DNA from: JACVRW01 sp963716215 | GTDB taxonomy: Bacteria; Actinomycetota; Thermoleophilia; Solirubrobacterales; Thermoleophilaceae | Direction of reading: 5' to 3' | Length of the DNA: 64,000 bases | Assembly (NCBI GenBank): GCA_963716215.1 | Contig: OY970298.1 | Coordinates: 3,720,001-3,784,000 of the forward strand | Notes under the pieces: generated by a model | Seen by the model: the letters and a program-made list of their open reading frames with translations, nothing else | What the model was told of the DNA's origin: nothing | Database searches by the model: none | Made by a program: the position numbers and the translations under genes | Part shown: piece after piece, positions 32,398 to 39,801 of the stretch | Position numbering within the stretch: position 1 is the first letter of the stretch | Layout of the letters: each line of letters opens with the position of its first letter

Positions 32398-33111
32398 CTA
32401 TCCGCCCAGGTTGCCCAGCAGGCCGCCGCCGCTCCCTCCGCTTCCAGCTGCCGCCGCCTGCACGCGGCCCTCGCTCGGCTGCACGAGCACCCAGCCCTGG
32501 CCGCTGAACGCCATCTGCACCGACTCGCCCGAGCCGCGCCCGATGAAGTTCTTCAGCTTGATGTCGGTCTTGATGCTGGTCTGCACGCTCGACGCCCAGG
32601 TGATCGCCGCCTGCGGATCCGCGAATGTGGCCGCGTCGGCGGTGTTCAGCAGCACGGGCGGCCCATCGGAGACGATCGCCACCCACCCGGAGCCCTGAAG
32701 CGCCGTGTTGAAGAGGCCGCCGCCGAGCATGCCGCTGACGCCCTCGACCCGCTTGATGTCCCAGTCGATGCCGGCGTCGAACGCCAGCAGGTTCGCGCCG
32801 TTCACCGTGATGGCGTCGTTCTCCAGGAACAGCAGGTGGATGTCCTGCGCGGTGTCGGCCAGGAAGACCTCGCCGGTGCCGGACATCTTCATCAAGGTCG
32901 TGCCCTCGCCGGACACGGCCTTCTTCAGCATGCGACTCATGCCGCCGGACCCGGCGTGCTCGAAGGCGACCTCGCCCTGGTAGGCGACCATCGAGCCGGC
33001 CTTCGCCTGTATGGATATCTGGTTGAGGCTGACCTTCAGCAGCTTCGAGTTCTGCAGGGCGAAGGGCTGTTCGGACTTCGTCTCCTGAAACTCGCCAAGG
33101 GTGCTCTGCAA
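32398..33111 (-). CDS. AIM24-family protein
   Basis: 237-residue protein with the all-beta AIM24 (TRAP-like) fold. Recognisable parts are LKVSLNQISIQAKAGSMVAY, GTGEVFLADTAQDIHLLFL and NGANLLAFDAGIDWDI, ending in a glycine-rich tail (GSGGSGGGLLGNLGG). TTG 33111 is preferred because AAGGAG lies directly before it and family members begin near QSTLGEFQ. An upstream ATG would add residues unlike the family. The molecular role is unknown; yeast AIM24 is mitochondrial. A glycine-rich tail may mean surface or complex association. Confidence 0.85.
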   Translation of the reverse strand: MQSTLGEFQETKSEQPFALQNSKLLKVSLNQISIQAKAGSMVAYQGEVAFEHAGSGGMSRMLKKAVSGEGTTLMKMSGTGEVFLADTAQDIHLLFLENDAITVNGANLLAFDAGIDWDIKRVEGVSGMLGGGLFNTALQGSGWVAIVSDGPPVLLNTADAATFADPQAAITWASSVQTSIKTDIKLKNFIGRGSGESVQMAFSGQGWVLVQPSEGRVQAAAAGSGGSGGGLLGNLGG

Positions 33112-33209
33112 TGCGACTCCTTCGTCATGGTCATAGAGAACGCGCCCAACCATCCGTGGAATCGGCGCACCCGTCAAGGGCTATCTGTCCAAGGGACCGT
33201 ACGCCCCGC

Positions 33210-33215
33210 TACGCT
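33210..33215 (+). promoter_or_regulatory. Leaderless-type -10 of the S55 gene
   Basis: TACGCT ends 8 nt before TTG 33224 and supports that unusual start codon. Confidence 0.45.
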
Positions 33216-33223
33216 CAGCGGCC

Positions 33224-34888
33224 TTGTACCGCCGCGCCCTCCTGACCGTGCTCGCTGTGCTGGCGTCGACGGGAGTGGCCCAGGCGGCCGACCCGATCAT
33301 GCCGCTGTCCGACGTGCGCGCCGGGATGCTCTGCACCGGCCTGTCGGTGGTCCGCGGCACCGAGATCGCCTCGTTCAACGTCGAGGTACTGGACGTGATC
33401 GCCGACGATCCGGCGGCGGGCGGGGCCAGGCTGCTCGTGCGCGTCTCCGGCCCGGCCGTGGACGCGACCGGCGTGGGACCAGGCTTCTCGGGCTCGCCGA
33501 TCATCTGCAACGGACGCAACGCCGGAGCGATCTCGGAGGCCATCGGCGAGTACGGCAACAAGGTGGTCCTGGCCACGCCGATCGAGGCGATCCTGGGGGC
33601 GCGACCACGCGCCGCGAGCACGGCTCGTCGGGCCCCGCACCTGCTGCGCGCCGCCCGCTCGCTGGTCGGTCCGCTCACCGTGTCGGGACTCTCGCCGCGC
33701 ACGCGCCGCCTGCTGACTCGCGCCGCCGCGCGGGTCGACCGCACGGTGCTCGCGGCCCCGCCCGGTCCGCTCGGCGGCTACCCGGCCCAAGACCTGGTCC
33801 CGGGCGCCGCGGTCGCGGCGTCGCTGTCCACCGGCGACGTCGCCCTCGGCGCGGTCGGCACCGTCGCCTACCGCGACGGCGACCAGGTCTTCGCGTTCGG
33901 CCATGCTCTCGACGGCCTCGGGCGACGCGCCCTGTTCCTCCAGGACGCCTACGTGTTCGGGGTGATCGGCAACCCGCTCGGCGTGCCCGACCTGGGCGCC
34001 ATCAGCTACAAGCTCACCTCGTCCGGCGGCCACCCGCTCGGCGTCGTGTCCAACGACACGTTCTCGGCGATCGCCGGGACGCTCGGCGCCGGCCCGCCGT
34101 CGATCCCGCTGCGCGTGACCGCGCGCCTGCGCGGCACCGCCCGGCGGGTGACGCTCGAGTCGCGCCTCGCCGATGAGCGCTCCCTCGACCTCGGCGCGGG
34201 CATCTCCCTGATCGCCCCGCTGGCCGCCTCGACAGCGATCGACCGGCTGCTCAACTCGCTCGAGCCGGCACGGCTGACCGTGTGCACGCGTTTCCGCGTG
34301 CGCGAGCTGCGCAAGCCGATCGGCTTCTGCAACCCCTACTTCGACAGCTTCGAGGCGTTCGGCCACGTGGCCGAGGCCTCGGCGCTCGTCGACGAGTTCG
34401 ACCTGGCTGCGCTGCACATCCGCGGCGCCGCGGTCACGATCGCCGCCGACCGCGGTTTCGGCGACCAGGTCCTGGTTGGCGCGCGGGCGCCCACTCGCGT
34501 TCGAGCCGGCTCGACGGTGGAGGTGCGGATCGCACTGCGCCGGCGCGGTGGCGGGAACCGCTCGGTCACCGCGCGCGTGCCGATCCCCGCAGGGCTGCGG
34601 CCCGGCGTGCGCACCCTGGTGCTGGAGGGCAACGGGTTCCCGGAGGACGAGGACGATCTGCTGATCGAGTTCGAGGAGGAGATCAGCGCGAGGACCACGT
34701 CACGAGCGGTCGCGGCGGAGCCGCGGTCCGCCGCGCAGCTGGCCCGCGCGGTGGCGGCCCTGCGCCGTCCGCTCGGCATCACCGCGGGCTTCCGCAAGCG
34801 CGAACCGCGCGTGGTGGTGCGCTCCGACGACGTTCGCTACGACGGTCGCGTGCGGGTCAAGCTGCGGGTCGTCCAGTCGCCCCGCTGA
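33224..34888 (+). CDS. SpoIVB-type S55 peptidase domain protein, secreted
   Basis: 554 residues with a signal peptide cleaved near residue 22 (AQA-A). The S55 domain is clear: MPLSDVRAGMLCTGLSVVRG, then GPGFSGSPIICNG with the probable catalytic Ser, and later VFAFGHALDG with a conserved His. In Bacillus the domain cleaves SpoIVFA during sporulation, but here the C-terminal half (FGDQVLVGARAPTRVRAGS, GGNRSVTARVPIPAGLRPG) resembles an extracellular beta-sandwich and no sporulation genes are near. A cell-envelope protease is likely. The end overlaps the convergent pilT by 32 nt. Confidence 0.83.
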   Translation: MYRRALLTVLAVLASTGVAQAADPIMPLSDVRAGMLCTGLSVVRGTEIASFNVEVLDVIADDPAAGGARLLVRVSGPAVDATGVGPGFSGSPIICNGRNAGAISEAIGEYGNKVVLATPIEAILGARPRAASTARRAPHLLRAARSLVGPLTVSGLSPRTRRLLTRAAARVDRTVLAAPPGPLGGYPAQDLVPGAAVAASLSTGDVALGAVGTVAYRDGDQVFAFGHALDGLGRRALFLQDAYVFGVIGNPLGVPDLGAISYKLTSSGGHPLGVVSNDTFSAIAGTLGAGPPSIPLRVTARLRGTARRVTLESRLADERSLDLGAGISLIAPLAASTAIDRLLNSLEPARLTVCTRFRVRELRKPIGFCNPYFDSFEAFGHVAEASALVDEFDLAALHIRGAAVTIAADRGFGDQVLVGARAPTRVRAGSTVEVRIALRRRGGGNRSVTARVPIPAGLRPGVRTLVLEGNGFPEDEDDLLIEFEEEISARTTSRAVAAEPRSAAQLARAVAALRRPLGITAGFRKREPRVVVRSDDVRYDGRVRVKLRVVQSPR

Positions 34889-36008
34889 CAGCGGCGTCCT
34901 CCTCGCGGAAGACGGACTCCACGGACGTGTGGCGCTGGCCGTCGGAGCTGACCAGCAGCTTGAAGTCGTGCGGATGGGTCGAGGCCTTGAGCGCGTCGTC
35001 CATGGCCACCCGGCCGGCCTGGACGTGCGCGAGCAGCGCCTGGTCGAAGGTCTGCATGCCGTAGTACGCGCCCTCGCCGATCACCTCGTGCAGCCGCCCC
35101 GTCTCCTCCGGGTTGACGATCATGTCCCGGACGCGCCCGGTCATGCGCAGGATCTCGCAGCTGGCGATGCGGCCCTGGCGGTCGGCGGTCGGCACGAGCC
35201 GCTGCGACACCACCGCCTTCAGGGTGCCGGCCAGCATGGCACGCGCTTGGCGCTGCTCGGCCTGCGGGAAGAAGTCGATGATGCGGTTGACGGACTCGGC
35301 CGCGTCGACGGTGTGGATGGTCGAGAGGACGAGGTGGCCGGTCTCCGCCGCGGACAGCGCGGTCCGTACCGTCTCCTCGTCTCGCATCTCGCCGACGAGG
35401 ATCACGTCTGGGTCCTGGCGCAGCACGCGGCGCAGCGCGCGGGCGAACGAGGTGGTGTCCTCGCCGACCTCGCGCTGGTTGATGATCGAGAGCTTGTCGC
35501 GGTGCAGGAACTCCACCGGGTCCTCGATCGTGACGATGTGCTTTGCGTGCCCGGAGTTGATGTGGTCGATCATCGCCGCGAGCGTCGTGGACTTACCCGA
35601 GCCGGTGGTCCCGGTCAGCAGGATCAGCCCGCGCTCCTCCTCCGCGATGTCGGGGATCACCGACGGGAGCAGCAGCTCCTCGGCGCTCTTGATCTGAAAG
35701 GGGATCGCGCGGCACACGAGCGAGACCGAGCCGCGCTGCACGAAGGCGTTGACGCGGAAGCGGGCGAGCCCGGGGATCGAGTAGGAGAAGTCGACCTCCC
35801 GCTCGGCCCGAAAGGACTCGAGCTTGGTCTCGTCGGTGAGCATGTGGAAGAGCGTCTGCTCTGTGTCGGTGGGACGCAGGGCATCGGTATCCGGGATCGG
35901 CATCAGCTTGCCGTGGCGGCGGATGACAGGGCGCGAGGGCACCTTGAGATGGAGGTCGGAGCCGTCCACCTCGATGACCTTCATCAGGGCGGCGTCGATG
36001 TCGAACAT
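34857..36008 (-). CDS. pilT: Type IV pilus retraction ATPase PilT
   Basis: Hexameric AAA-type motor that depolymerises pili, 383 residues. The N-terminal PAS-like part carries SDLHLKVPSRPVIRRHG. Walker A is GTTGSGKSTTLA, the Asp box VTIEDPVEFLH, Walker B VILVGEMRDEETV and the His box ETGHLVLSTIHT. AGTLKAVVSQRLVP holds the conserved C-terminal region. It is a lone pilT here, next to rpoD, with no other pilus genes, so the rest of the machinery must lie elsewhere. The gap from rpoD is 84 nt with a small hairpin. Confidence 0.95.
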   Translation of the reverse strand: MFDIDAALMKVIEVDGSDLHLKVPSRPVIRRHGKLMPIPDTDALRPTDTEQTLFHMLTDETKLESFRAEREVDFSYSIPGLARFRVNAFVQRGSVSLVCRAIPFQIKSAEELLLPSVIPDIAEEERGLILLTGTTGSGKSTTLAAMIDHINSGHAKHIVTIEDPVEFLHRDKLSIINQREVGEDTTSFARALRRVLRQDPDVILVGEMRDEETVRTALSAAETGHLVLSTIHTVDAAESVNRIIDFFPQAEQRQARAMLAGTLKAVVSQRLVPTADRQGRIASCEILRMTGRVRDMIVNPEETGRLHEVIGEGAYYGMQTFDQALLAHVQAGRVAMDDALKASTHPHDFKLLVSSDGQRHTSVESVFREEDAAVSGATGRPAA

Positions 36009-36037
36009 GCAGTCCGCATCGGCACGGTTACTACATC

Positions 36038-36052
36038 GCTGAAGCCTTCAGC
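36038..36052 (-). other. Small hairpin between rpoD and pilT
   Basis: GCTGAA-GCC-TTCAGC forms a perfect 6-bp stem in the 84-bp gap. It may be a weak terminator after rpoD or part of the pilT leader. No known riboswitch core is recognisable. Confidence 0.35.
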
Positions 36053-36092
36053 CCGGATTTGGACCTGCGAACGGCGCTAGAGCCTAAAACGG

Positions 36093-37187
36093 CTAGGCGA
36101 CGTCGCGCAGCTTCTGCGCTTCGGCCAGCGACTGCAGCTTCTTCAGCGACTGGTTCTCGATCTGGCGGATGCGCTCGCGCGTGACGTTGAACGTGCGGCC
36201 CACCTCGTCGAGCGTGCGGGGGTGCTCGCCCCCGAGGCCGTAGCGCAGCTCGAGCACTCGCCGCTCCCGGTAGGAGAGGTTCTCGAGCGCCTCGCGCAGC
36301 GCCTCCTTGGTGAGGATCTCCGCGGCCCGCTCGTAGGGCGACTCGGCCCGCTCGTCGGCGATGAACTGGCCGAACTCCGACTCCTCCTCGTCGCCGACCG
36401 GCTTCTCGAGCGACACCGGCGCCTGGGCCGAGCGCTTGATCGACTCGACCTCCTCCGGGTCGATGCCCGTGTGCTCGGCGATCTCCTCCGGCGTCGGCTC
36501 GCGGCCGAGCTCCGTGACCAGCTTGCGCTCGGCGCGGCCGATCTTGTTGAGCTTCTCGACGACGTGCACCGGGATGCGGATCGTGCGCGCCTTGTCGGCG
36601 AGCGCGCGGGCGATCGCCTGGCGGATCCACCAGGTGGCGTAGGTCGAGAACTTGAAGCCCTTGCGGTAGTCGAACTTCTCGGCGGCGCGGACCAGGCCGA
36701 GCGTGCCCTCCTGGATCAGGTCGAGGAAGGGCAGCCCCTGGTTGCGGTAGTTCTTCGCGATCGAGACGACCAGCCGCAGGTTGGACTCGACCATCTTCTG
36801 CTTCGCGTCGAGGTCGCCGCGCTCGATGCGCTTGGCGAGGTCGACCTCCTCCTGCGCGGTGAGCAGCCTGACCTTGCCGATGTCCTTCAGGAACAGCTGA
36901 AGGGAGTCGGTGGTCATGTCCGGCTTGAGGTCGATCGAAGCCTTCTTGCGGCGGCTGCGGCGGTCCACCGCGCGCTCGACCTGAGGCTCGCTGGCGGTGG
37001 GATCGTCCTCGACGAGCTCGATCTCGCTCTTCTCGAGGTAGCCGTGCAGCTCCTCGACATCGCCCTCGTCGAGCTCGACCTCGGCGAGTGCGGTCGCCAC
37101 CTCGGCGAAGGTCAATACACCGGTCTGGCGTCCCTTGGCGACAAGCAGCCTGACCTCTTCAAGTTCTTGCAGTTCAGCTACAGACAT
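36093..37187 (-). CDS. rpoD: Principal RNA polymerase sigma factor (SigA/RpoD)
   Basis: Housekeeping sigma-70, 364 residues. A short acidic region 1 (residues 1-60) is followed by region 1.2 (TDSLQLFLKDIGKVRLLTAQ), region 2 with LIQEGTLGLVRAAEKFDYRK and STYATWWIRQAI for -10 binding, region 3 (EEIAEHTGIDPEEVESIKRS) and region 4.2 with RTLDEVGRTFNVTRERIRQI for -35 binding. ATG 37187 has AAGGA at good spacing; the frame extends upstream without support. A promoter candidate lies 67 nt upstream. It should recognise the TANNNT hexamers seen throughout the window. Confidence 0.96.
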   Translation of the reverse strand: MSVAELQELEEVRLLVAKGRQTGVLTFAEVATALAEVELDEGDVEELHGYLEKSEIELVEDDPTASEPQVERAVDRRSRRKKASIDLKPDMTTDSLQLFLKDIGKVRLLTAQEEVDLAKRIERGDLDAKQKMVESNLRLVVSIAKNYRNQGLPFLDLIQEGTLGLVRAAEKFDYRKGFKFSTYATWWIRQAIARALADKARTIRIPVHVVEKLNKIGRAERKLVTELGREPTPEEIAEHTGIDPEEVESIKRSAQAPVSLEKPVGDEEESEFGQFIADERAESPYERAAEILTKEALREALENLSYRERRVLELRYGLGGEHPRTLDEVGRTFNVTRERIRQIENQSLKKLQSLAEAQKLRDVA

Positions 37188-37253
37188 TCCGTTCCTTGGC
37201 GTCAAGCATGGCACAGCAGGCCGGCGTTGGCCGAGTAATTCCAACCGCTATCC

Positions 37254-37281
37254 ACCCTAACGCTACAGATAGTGAAGTCAA
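37254..37281 (-). promoter_or_regulatory. Sigma-A-type promoter of rpoD
   Basis: Minus-strand TTGACT (37281-37276), 16-nt spacer and TAGGGT (37259-37254) lie in the AT-richest part of a 281-bp gene-free stretch (37188-37468). This implies a leader of about 60 nt. I see no other feature in the gap except the start-proximal hexamer of the next gene. Confidence 0.5.
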
Positions 37282-37454
37282 GCGGTGGAAAGCGGAGTTT
37301 TCACCGACTAGCCAGTCAACCAACACACACCTACTCCAACACGCGCGAGGGGATACGCGCCAGATCGAGCACTTCGCCGCTTGTCCCCGTAGCGGGTACG
37401 TCACCAAACATCTCGACCGCCTTCTCTGGCGCCTGTACCCGGAGCCCCGGCGAC

Positions 37455-37460
37455 TAGACT
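37455..37460 (+). promoter_or_regulatory. Leaderless-type -10 of the small protein gene
   Basis: TAGACT ends 8 nt before the ATG at 37469 and supports the reality of this short gene. Confidence 0.45.
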
Positions 37461-37468
37461 TCTTCCTG

Positions 37469-37717
37469 ATGGCGGACGACGAAAGCGTCCTCGGAAACCT
37501 GCCCCGCTCGCGACCGGGACGGCGGAGCGACAAACGGCCGGCCGAGCCGCGCGCCGCGTCGAAGGCCCCGCCGCCGCCCGACCCGCCGGCCTCCGATCCG
37601 GCCCCGGCGGACCCGATCGGGGGCGCCGTTCGTGCCGCCGCCGGCCTCGCTTTCGCGGGCGCGCGGATCGCACAGGGCATGGCGCGCGAAGTGGCGCGCC
37701 GTCTCCCCCGTACGTAG
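37469..37717 (+). CDS. Small proline-rich protein of unknown function
   Basis: 82 residues. The N-terminal half is polar and disordered (RPGRRSDKRPAEPRAASKA, then PPPPDPPASDPAPADP). The C-terminal part is an amphipathic or hydrophobic helix, AVRAAAGLAFAGARIAQGM, that could touch a membrane, followed by a basic end. A -10 hexamer at the right distance and a start facing rpoD suggest a real gene. No homologue is recalled. It might be a small membrane-associated regulator; this is a guess from composition only. Confidence 0.5.
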   Translation: MADDESVLGNLPRSRPGRRSDKRPAEPRAASKAPPPPDPPASDPAPADPIGGAVRAAAGLAFAGARIAQGMAREVARRLPRT

Positions 37718-37734
37718 CGGTTACGCAGCGGGAG

Positions 37735-37740
37735 TATGCT
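37735..37740 (+). promoter_or_regulatory. Leaderless-type -10 of the response regulator
   Basis: TATGCT ends 10 nt before ATG 37751. It overlaps the alternative ATG at 37736, which argues that the real start is 37751. Confidence 0.4.
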
Positions 37741-37750
37741 TCCGCGACCC

Positions 37751-38377
37751 ATGCCCGGCGCGAAGGACTCCCCTCGCTGCCTCATCGTCGACGACCACCC
37801 GGTCGTCCGGGCGGGCGTCAGAGCCGTGCTGGAGAAGGCATTCGGGGAAACCAGCATCACCGACGCCGCGACCCTCGAAGAGGCCAGCGCGACACTGAAC
37901 GGCCAGGCGCCGGACGTCGTGATCGTCGATCCGTGGCGGGTCGGCGTGGACGTCGGCGAGGTCGTCGGGAGGCTGCGAGGCGAGCTCAAGGCGCCGATCG
38001 TGGTGTTCACCTCCGACGGCGGCGCGCGCCTGCTGAGCGAGGCGCTGAAGGCCGGCGTAAAGGGCTATGTACGCAAGGACTCCCCCTCCGAGGACCTGAT
38101 CCGGGCGATCGAGGCCGCCCGCGTCGGCGAGTTCTACGTGGACCCCGGCCTGTCCTCGACGATCGTGCTCGACGAGGGCGACCGCACCCTGAGCGCCCGC
38201 CAGCGCGAGATCCTGCAGATGCTCGCCGACGGCATGCAGACCGACGCCGTTGCCCAGAAGCTCGGCCTCTCGACCGAGACCGTGCGTACACACACGAAGC
38301 GGATCCTGGCGAAGCTCGACGCTTCCACACGTACGCAGGCAGTGGCGATCGGCATCCGGCACGGCCTGATCGAGTGA
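37751..38377 (+). CDS. NarL/LuxR-family response regulator (orphan)
   Basis: 208 residues. The receiver domain begins CLIVDDHPVVRAGVRAVLE, with the phosphoacceptor Asp in VVIVDPWRVG, the switch Thr in VVFTSDGG and Lys in GYVRKDSPSEDLI. The C-terminal LuxR helix-turn-helix reads LSARQREILQMLADG and LGLSTETVRTHTKRILAKL. No sensor kinase is adjacent. It converges on a diguanylate cyclase gene across the structured region 38378-38735. The target genes are not visible. ATG 37736 is a less likely start. Confidence 0.92.
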   Translation: MPGAKDSPRCLIVDDHPVVRAGVRAVLEKAFGETSITDAATLEEASATLNGQAPDVVIVDPWRVGVDVGEVVGRLRGELKAPIVVFTSDGGARLLSEALKAGVKGYVRKDSPSEDLIRAIEAARVGEFYVDPGLSSTIVLDEGDRTLSARQREILQMLADGMQTDAVAQKLGLSTETVRTHTKRILAKLDASTRTQAVAIGIRHGLIE

Positions 38378-38379
38378 GT

Positions 38380-38425
38380 GCAGCCGGGGGCTCCCGCCCC
38401 CAGACCCCGTGGCACGCTGGCCGGC
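38380..38425 (+). repeat. Left arm of long inverted repeat
   Basis: Begins 3 nt after the response-regulator stop. Contains the hairpin-forming GCCGGGGGCTCCCGCCCCC and ends in a block of 21 nt (38405-38425; core GTGGCACGCTGGCCGGC) that is exactly inverted in the right arm. In all 42 positions match. The outer hairpin can terminate the plus-strand gene. Confidence 0.75.
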
Positions 38426-38453
38426 CCGCTAGGGCGCTCCCTCAGGACGGTCA

Positions 38454-38495
38454 TTTGCAGCTTTGTCCGGCCTATGGCACGGAAAAGCCTGCAAA
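38454..38495. other. Stem-loop A in the structured region
   Basis: TTTGCAG (38454-38460) pairs with CTGCAAA (38489-38495). The helix continues through CTTT/AAAG and TCCG/CGGA with single-base bulges, and closes on GCC-TAT-GGC. About 18 base pairs result, with AT-rich lower parts unusual for this genome. Confidence 0.6.
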
Positions 38496-38540
38496 CGATT
38501 CGGTGCGTTGGATGGCATCCGGGGCTCGCGCTCCGGGGTG

Positions 38541-38591
38541 GAGTGTGGGCCCCCGGGATCACGCATATGGAGAGGATCGGGGCCCACACTC
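38541..38591. other. Stem-loop B in the structured region
   Basis: GAGTGTGGGCCCC (38541-38553) is a perfect 13-bp complement of GGGGCCCACACTC (38579-38591). After a 3-nt bulge, GATC pairs with GATC (38557-38560 with 38575-38578), leaving a 14-nt loop with ACGCATATGG. There is no U-tract, so it is not a classical terminator. Confidence 0.65.
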
Positions 38592-38679
38592 GCCGAAGCA
38601 GCCGCCGCGGGCCGCCCTACTTGCCGCTGTTGGCCGGCGGAGAAAGCGACCGCCGGGGCCGGGGCCGGCAGTGCCACGA

Positions 38680-38727
38680 GCCGGCCAGCGTGCCACGGGG
38701 GCCCGGGGGGCGCGAGCCCCCGGCTGC
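38680..38727 (-). repeat. Right arm of long inverted repeat
   Basis: Inverted copy of 38380-38425, starting 8 nt beyond the stop of the diguanylate cyclase gene. Its hairpin (GGGGGGCGCGAGCCCCC) can terminate that gene. The 21 nt beyond the hairpin are identical to the left arm, although terminators need no such conservation. Confidence 0.75.
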
Positions 38728-38735
38728 CATCCGCC

Positions 38736-39719
38736 TTACGGCGACCCGTTGTTCGCCTCTTCGGCCACCTCGGCCGGCGGCTCGCCCAGTGCCACGTTGT
38801 CCCCCGCCGCCTTCGCTCTGTACATGGCGCGGTCGGCGCCGTCGATCAGCGTCTCGGCGTCCTCGCCGTGGGCCGGGCACGACACGACCCCGATCGACAG
38901 GCCCACCGGCGGGTCGGCCGGGACCGCCACCTCGTCGACCACCGCGGTGGCGAGGCGCTCGGCCAGCTGGATGGCAGCGGCGGGCTCCTGCTCGGGCGCC
39001 AGCACGCAGAACTCGTCGCCGCCCAGGCGGGCGGCCACGTCGACGCTGCGGATCGAGCGCCGCAGCCCCATCGCAACCTGCATCAGCAGCCGGTCGCCGG
39101 CCTGATGCCCCTGCGAGTCGTTGACTCGCTTGAGCCCATCGATGTCCATCAGCAGCACCGCGAACGGATGCCCGTAGCGCTTCTGGATCTCGAGCATGTG
39201 CGACAGCTCCGTCTGGAGGTGGCGCAGGTTCCCCAGCCCGGTCAGCGGGTCGGTGTTCGCCTGCGACTCCAGCTCGCGCGAGCGGGTGCGCACAAGCTCT
39301 TCGACCGCCGCCGCCTGGATCGCGCCGGTGGCATCGGCCAGGCGCTCGACGGCGTCGGCGAACTGCTCGGGCTCGCTCTCGCTCAGCTCGTCGCGCAGCG
39401 CACGCACGAGCACCGCCTGCAGCGCCGCGATGTCGCGCGCCACGTCGGCCGCGCTCGTCTCGCGCCCGCTGCGCAACCCCGCCAGAGCGGCGGCCCGCTC
39501 GGTCTGCTTGTCGGTTAGCTCGTAGGGGTCGCCGTTGCTGCTGGCGACCGTGTTGACGATGTCGCTGATCAGCTCGGGGAGCTCCCGCGCGATCTGGTCG
39601 GTCGGGAGATCGCTGATCTCCTCGAGCGAGGCGCGCTCGATCAGCCGGACGAGCCACGCCTTGGCGAGCTCGTCCCGCGAGCGGTCGAGGCGCGCAAGTG
39701 GACCCCGTATCGGTGTCAT
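38736..39719 (-). CDS. Diguanylate cyclase (GGDEF domain)
   Basis: 327-residue cytoplasmic protein making cyclic di-GMP from two GTP. The C-terminal domain has DPLTGLGNLRHLQTEL, LLMDIDGLKRVNDSQGHQAG and an intact active-site loop ARLGGDEFCVLA; an RxxD inhibitory site is not obvious. The N-terminal ~150 residues are helical without membrane segments and may be a sensor (SLEEISDLPTDQIARELPEL). A -10-like TAGGAT lies 12 nt before the ATG. The convergent response regulator may belong to the same signalling system, though nothing shows this directly. Confidence 0.93.
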   Translation of the reverse strand: MTPIRGPLARLDRSRDELAKAWLVRLIERASLEEISDLPTDQIARELPELISDIVNTVASSNGDPYELTDKQTERAAALAGLRSGRETSAADVARDIAALQAVLVRALRDELSESEPEQFADAVERLADATGAIQAAAVEELVRTRSRELESQANTDPLTGLGNLRHLQTELSHMLEIQKRYGHPFAVLLMDIDGLKRVNDSQGHQAGDRLLMQVAMGLRRSIRSVDVAARLGGDEFCVLAPEQEPAAAIQLAERLATAVVDEVAVPADPPVGLSIGVVSCPAHGEDAETLIDGADRAMYRAKAAGDNVALGEPPAEVAEEANNGSP

Positions 39720-39734
39720 GCCAGCATTACGATC

Positions 39735-39758
39735 CTACTCCCGGAAACGGCGGAGTAG
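39735..39758. promoter_or_regulatory. Inverted repeat in the GGDEF/moeA divergent region
   Basis: CTACTCC (39735-39741) and GGAGTAG (39752-39758) form a perfect 7-10-7 inverted repeat. It overlaps the probable GGDEF -10 (minus-strand TAGGAT, 39737-39732). Candidate operator for one or both divergent genes. Confidence 0.4.
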
Positions 39759-39801
39759 ACCCGCATTCACCAACCGCGCGCCCACTGACAAGATGCCGCC
39801 G

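Larger units (their letters stand above)
38378..38735. other. 358-bp non-coding structured region between convergent genes
   Basis: No gene is supported in this gap between the response regulator and the diguanylate cyclase. It is bounded by inverted ~46-bp copies (38380-38425 and 38680-38727) and holds two stable stem-loops (38454-38495 and 38541-38591), plus a small hairpin near 38519-38536 (CCGG, GGC, loop, GCT, CCGG). This is far more than two terminators need. A processed small RNA, a MITE-like element or a fused bidirectional terminator are possible. An 82-codon GTG open frame on the minus strand lies inside and is judged spurious. Confidence 0.6.

Noticed and set aside
38454..38495. 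Cyclic-di-GMP or other known riboswitch in the region next to the GGDEF gene
   Set aside because: The conserved GEMM core sequences are absent, and the element lies after, not before, the genes.
38429..38677. 82-codon GTG open frame on the minus strand exactly between the inverted arms
   Set aside because: Composition is biased, it runs through both stem-loops, has no ribosome-binding site or -10, and matches no family; length is expected by chance in high-GC DNA.
38378..38735. tmRNA, 6S RNA, RNase P RNA or SRP RNA
   Set aside because: No tRNA-like ends, P4-type pairing or SRP loop sequences could be recognised.
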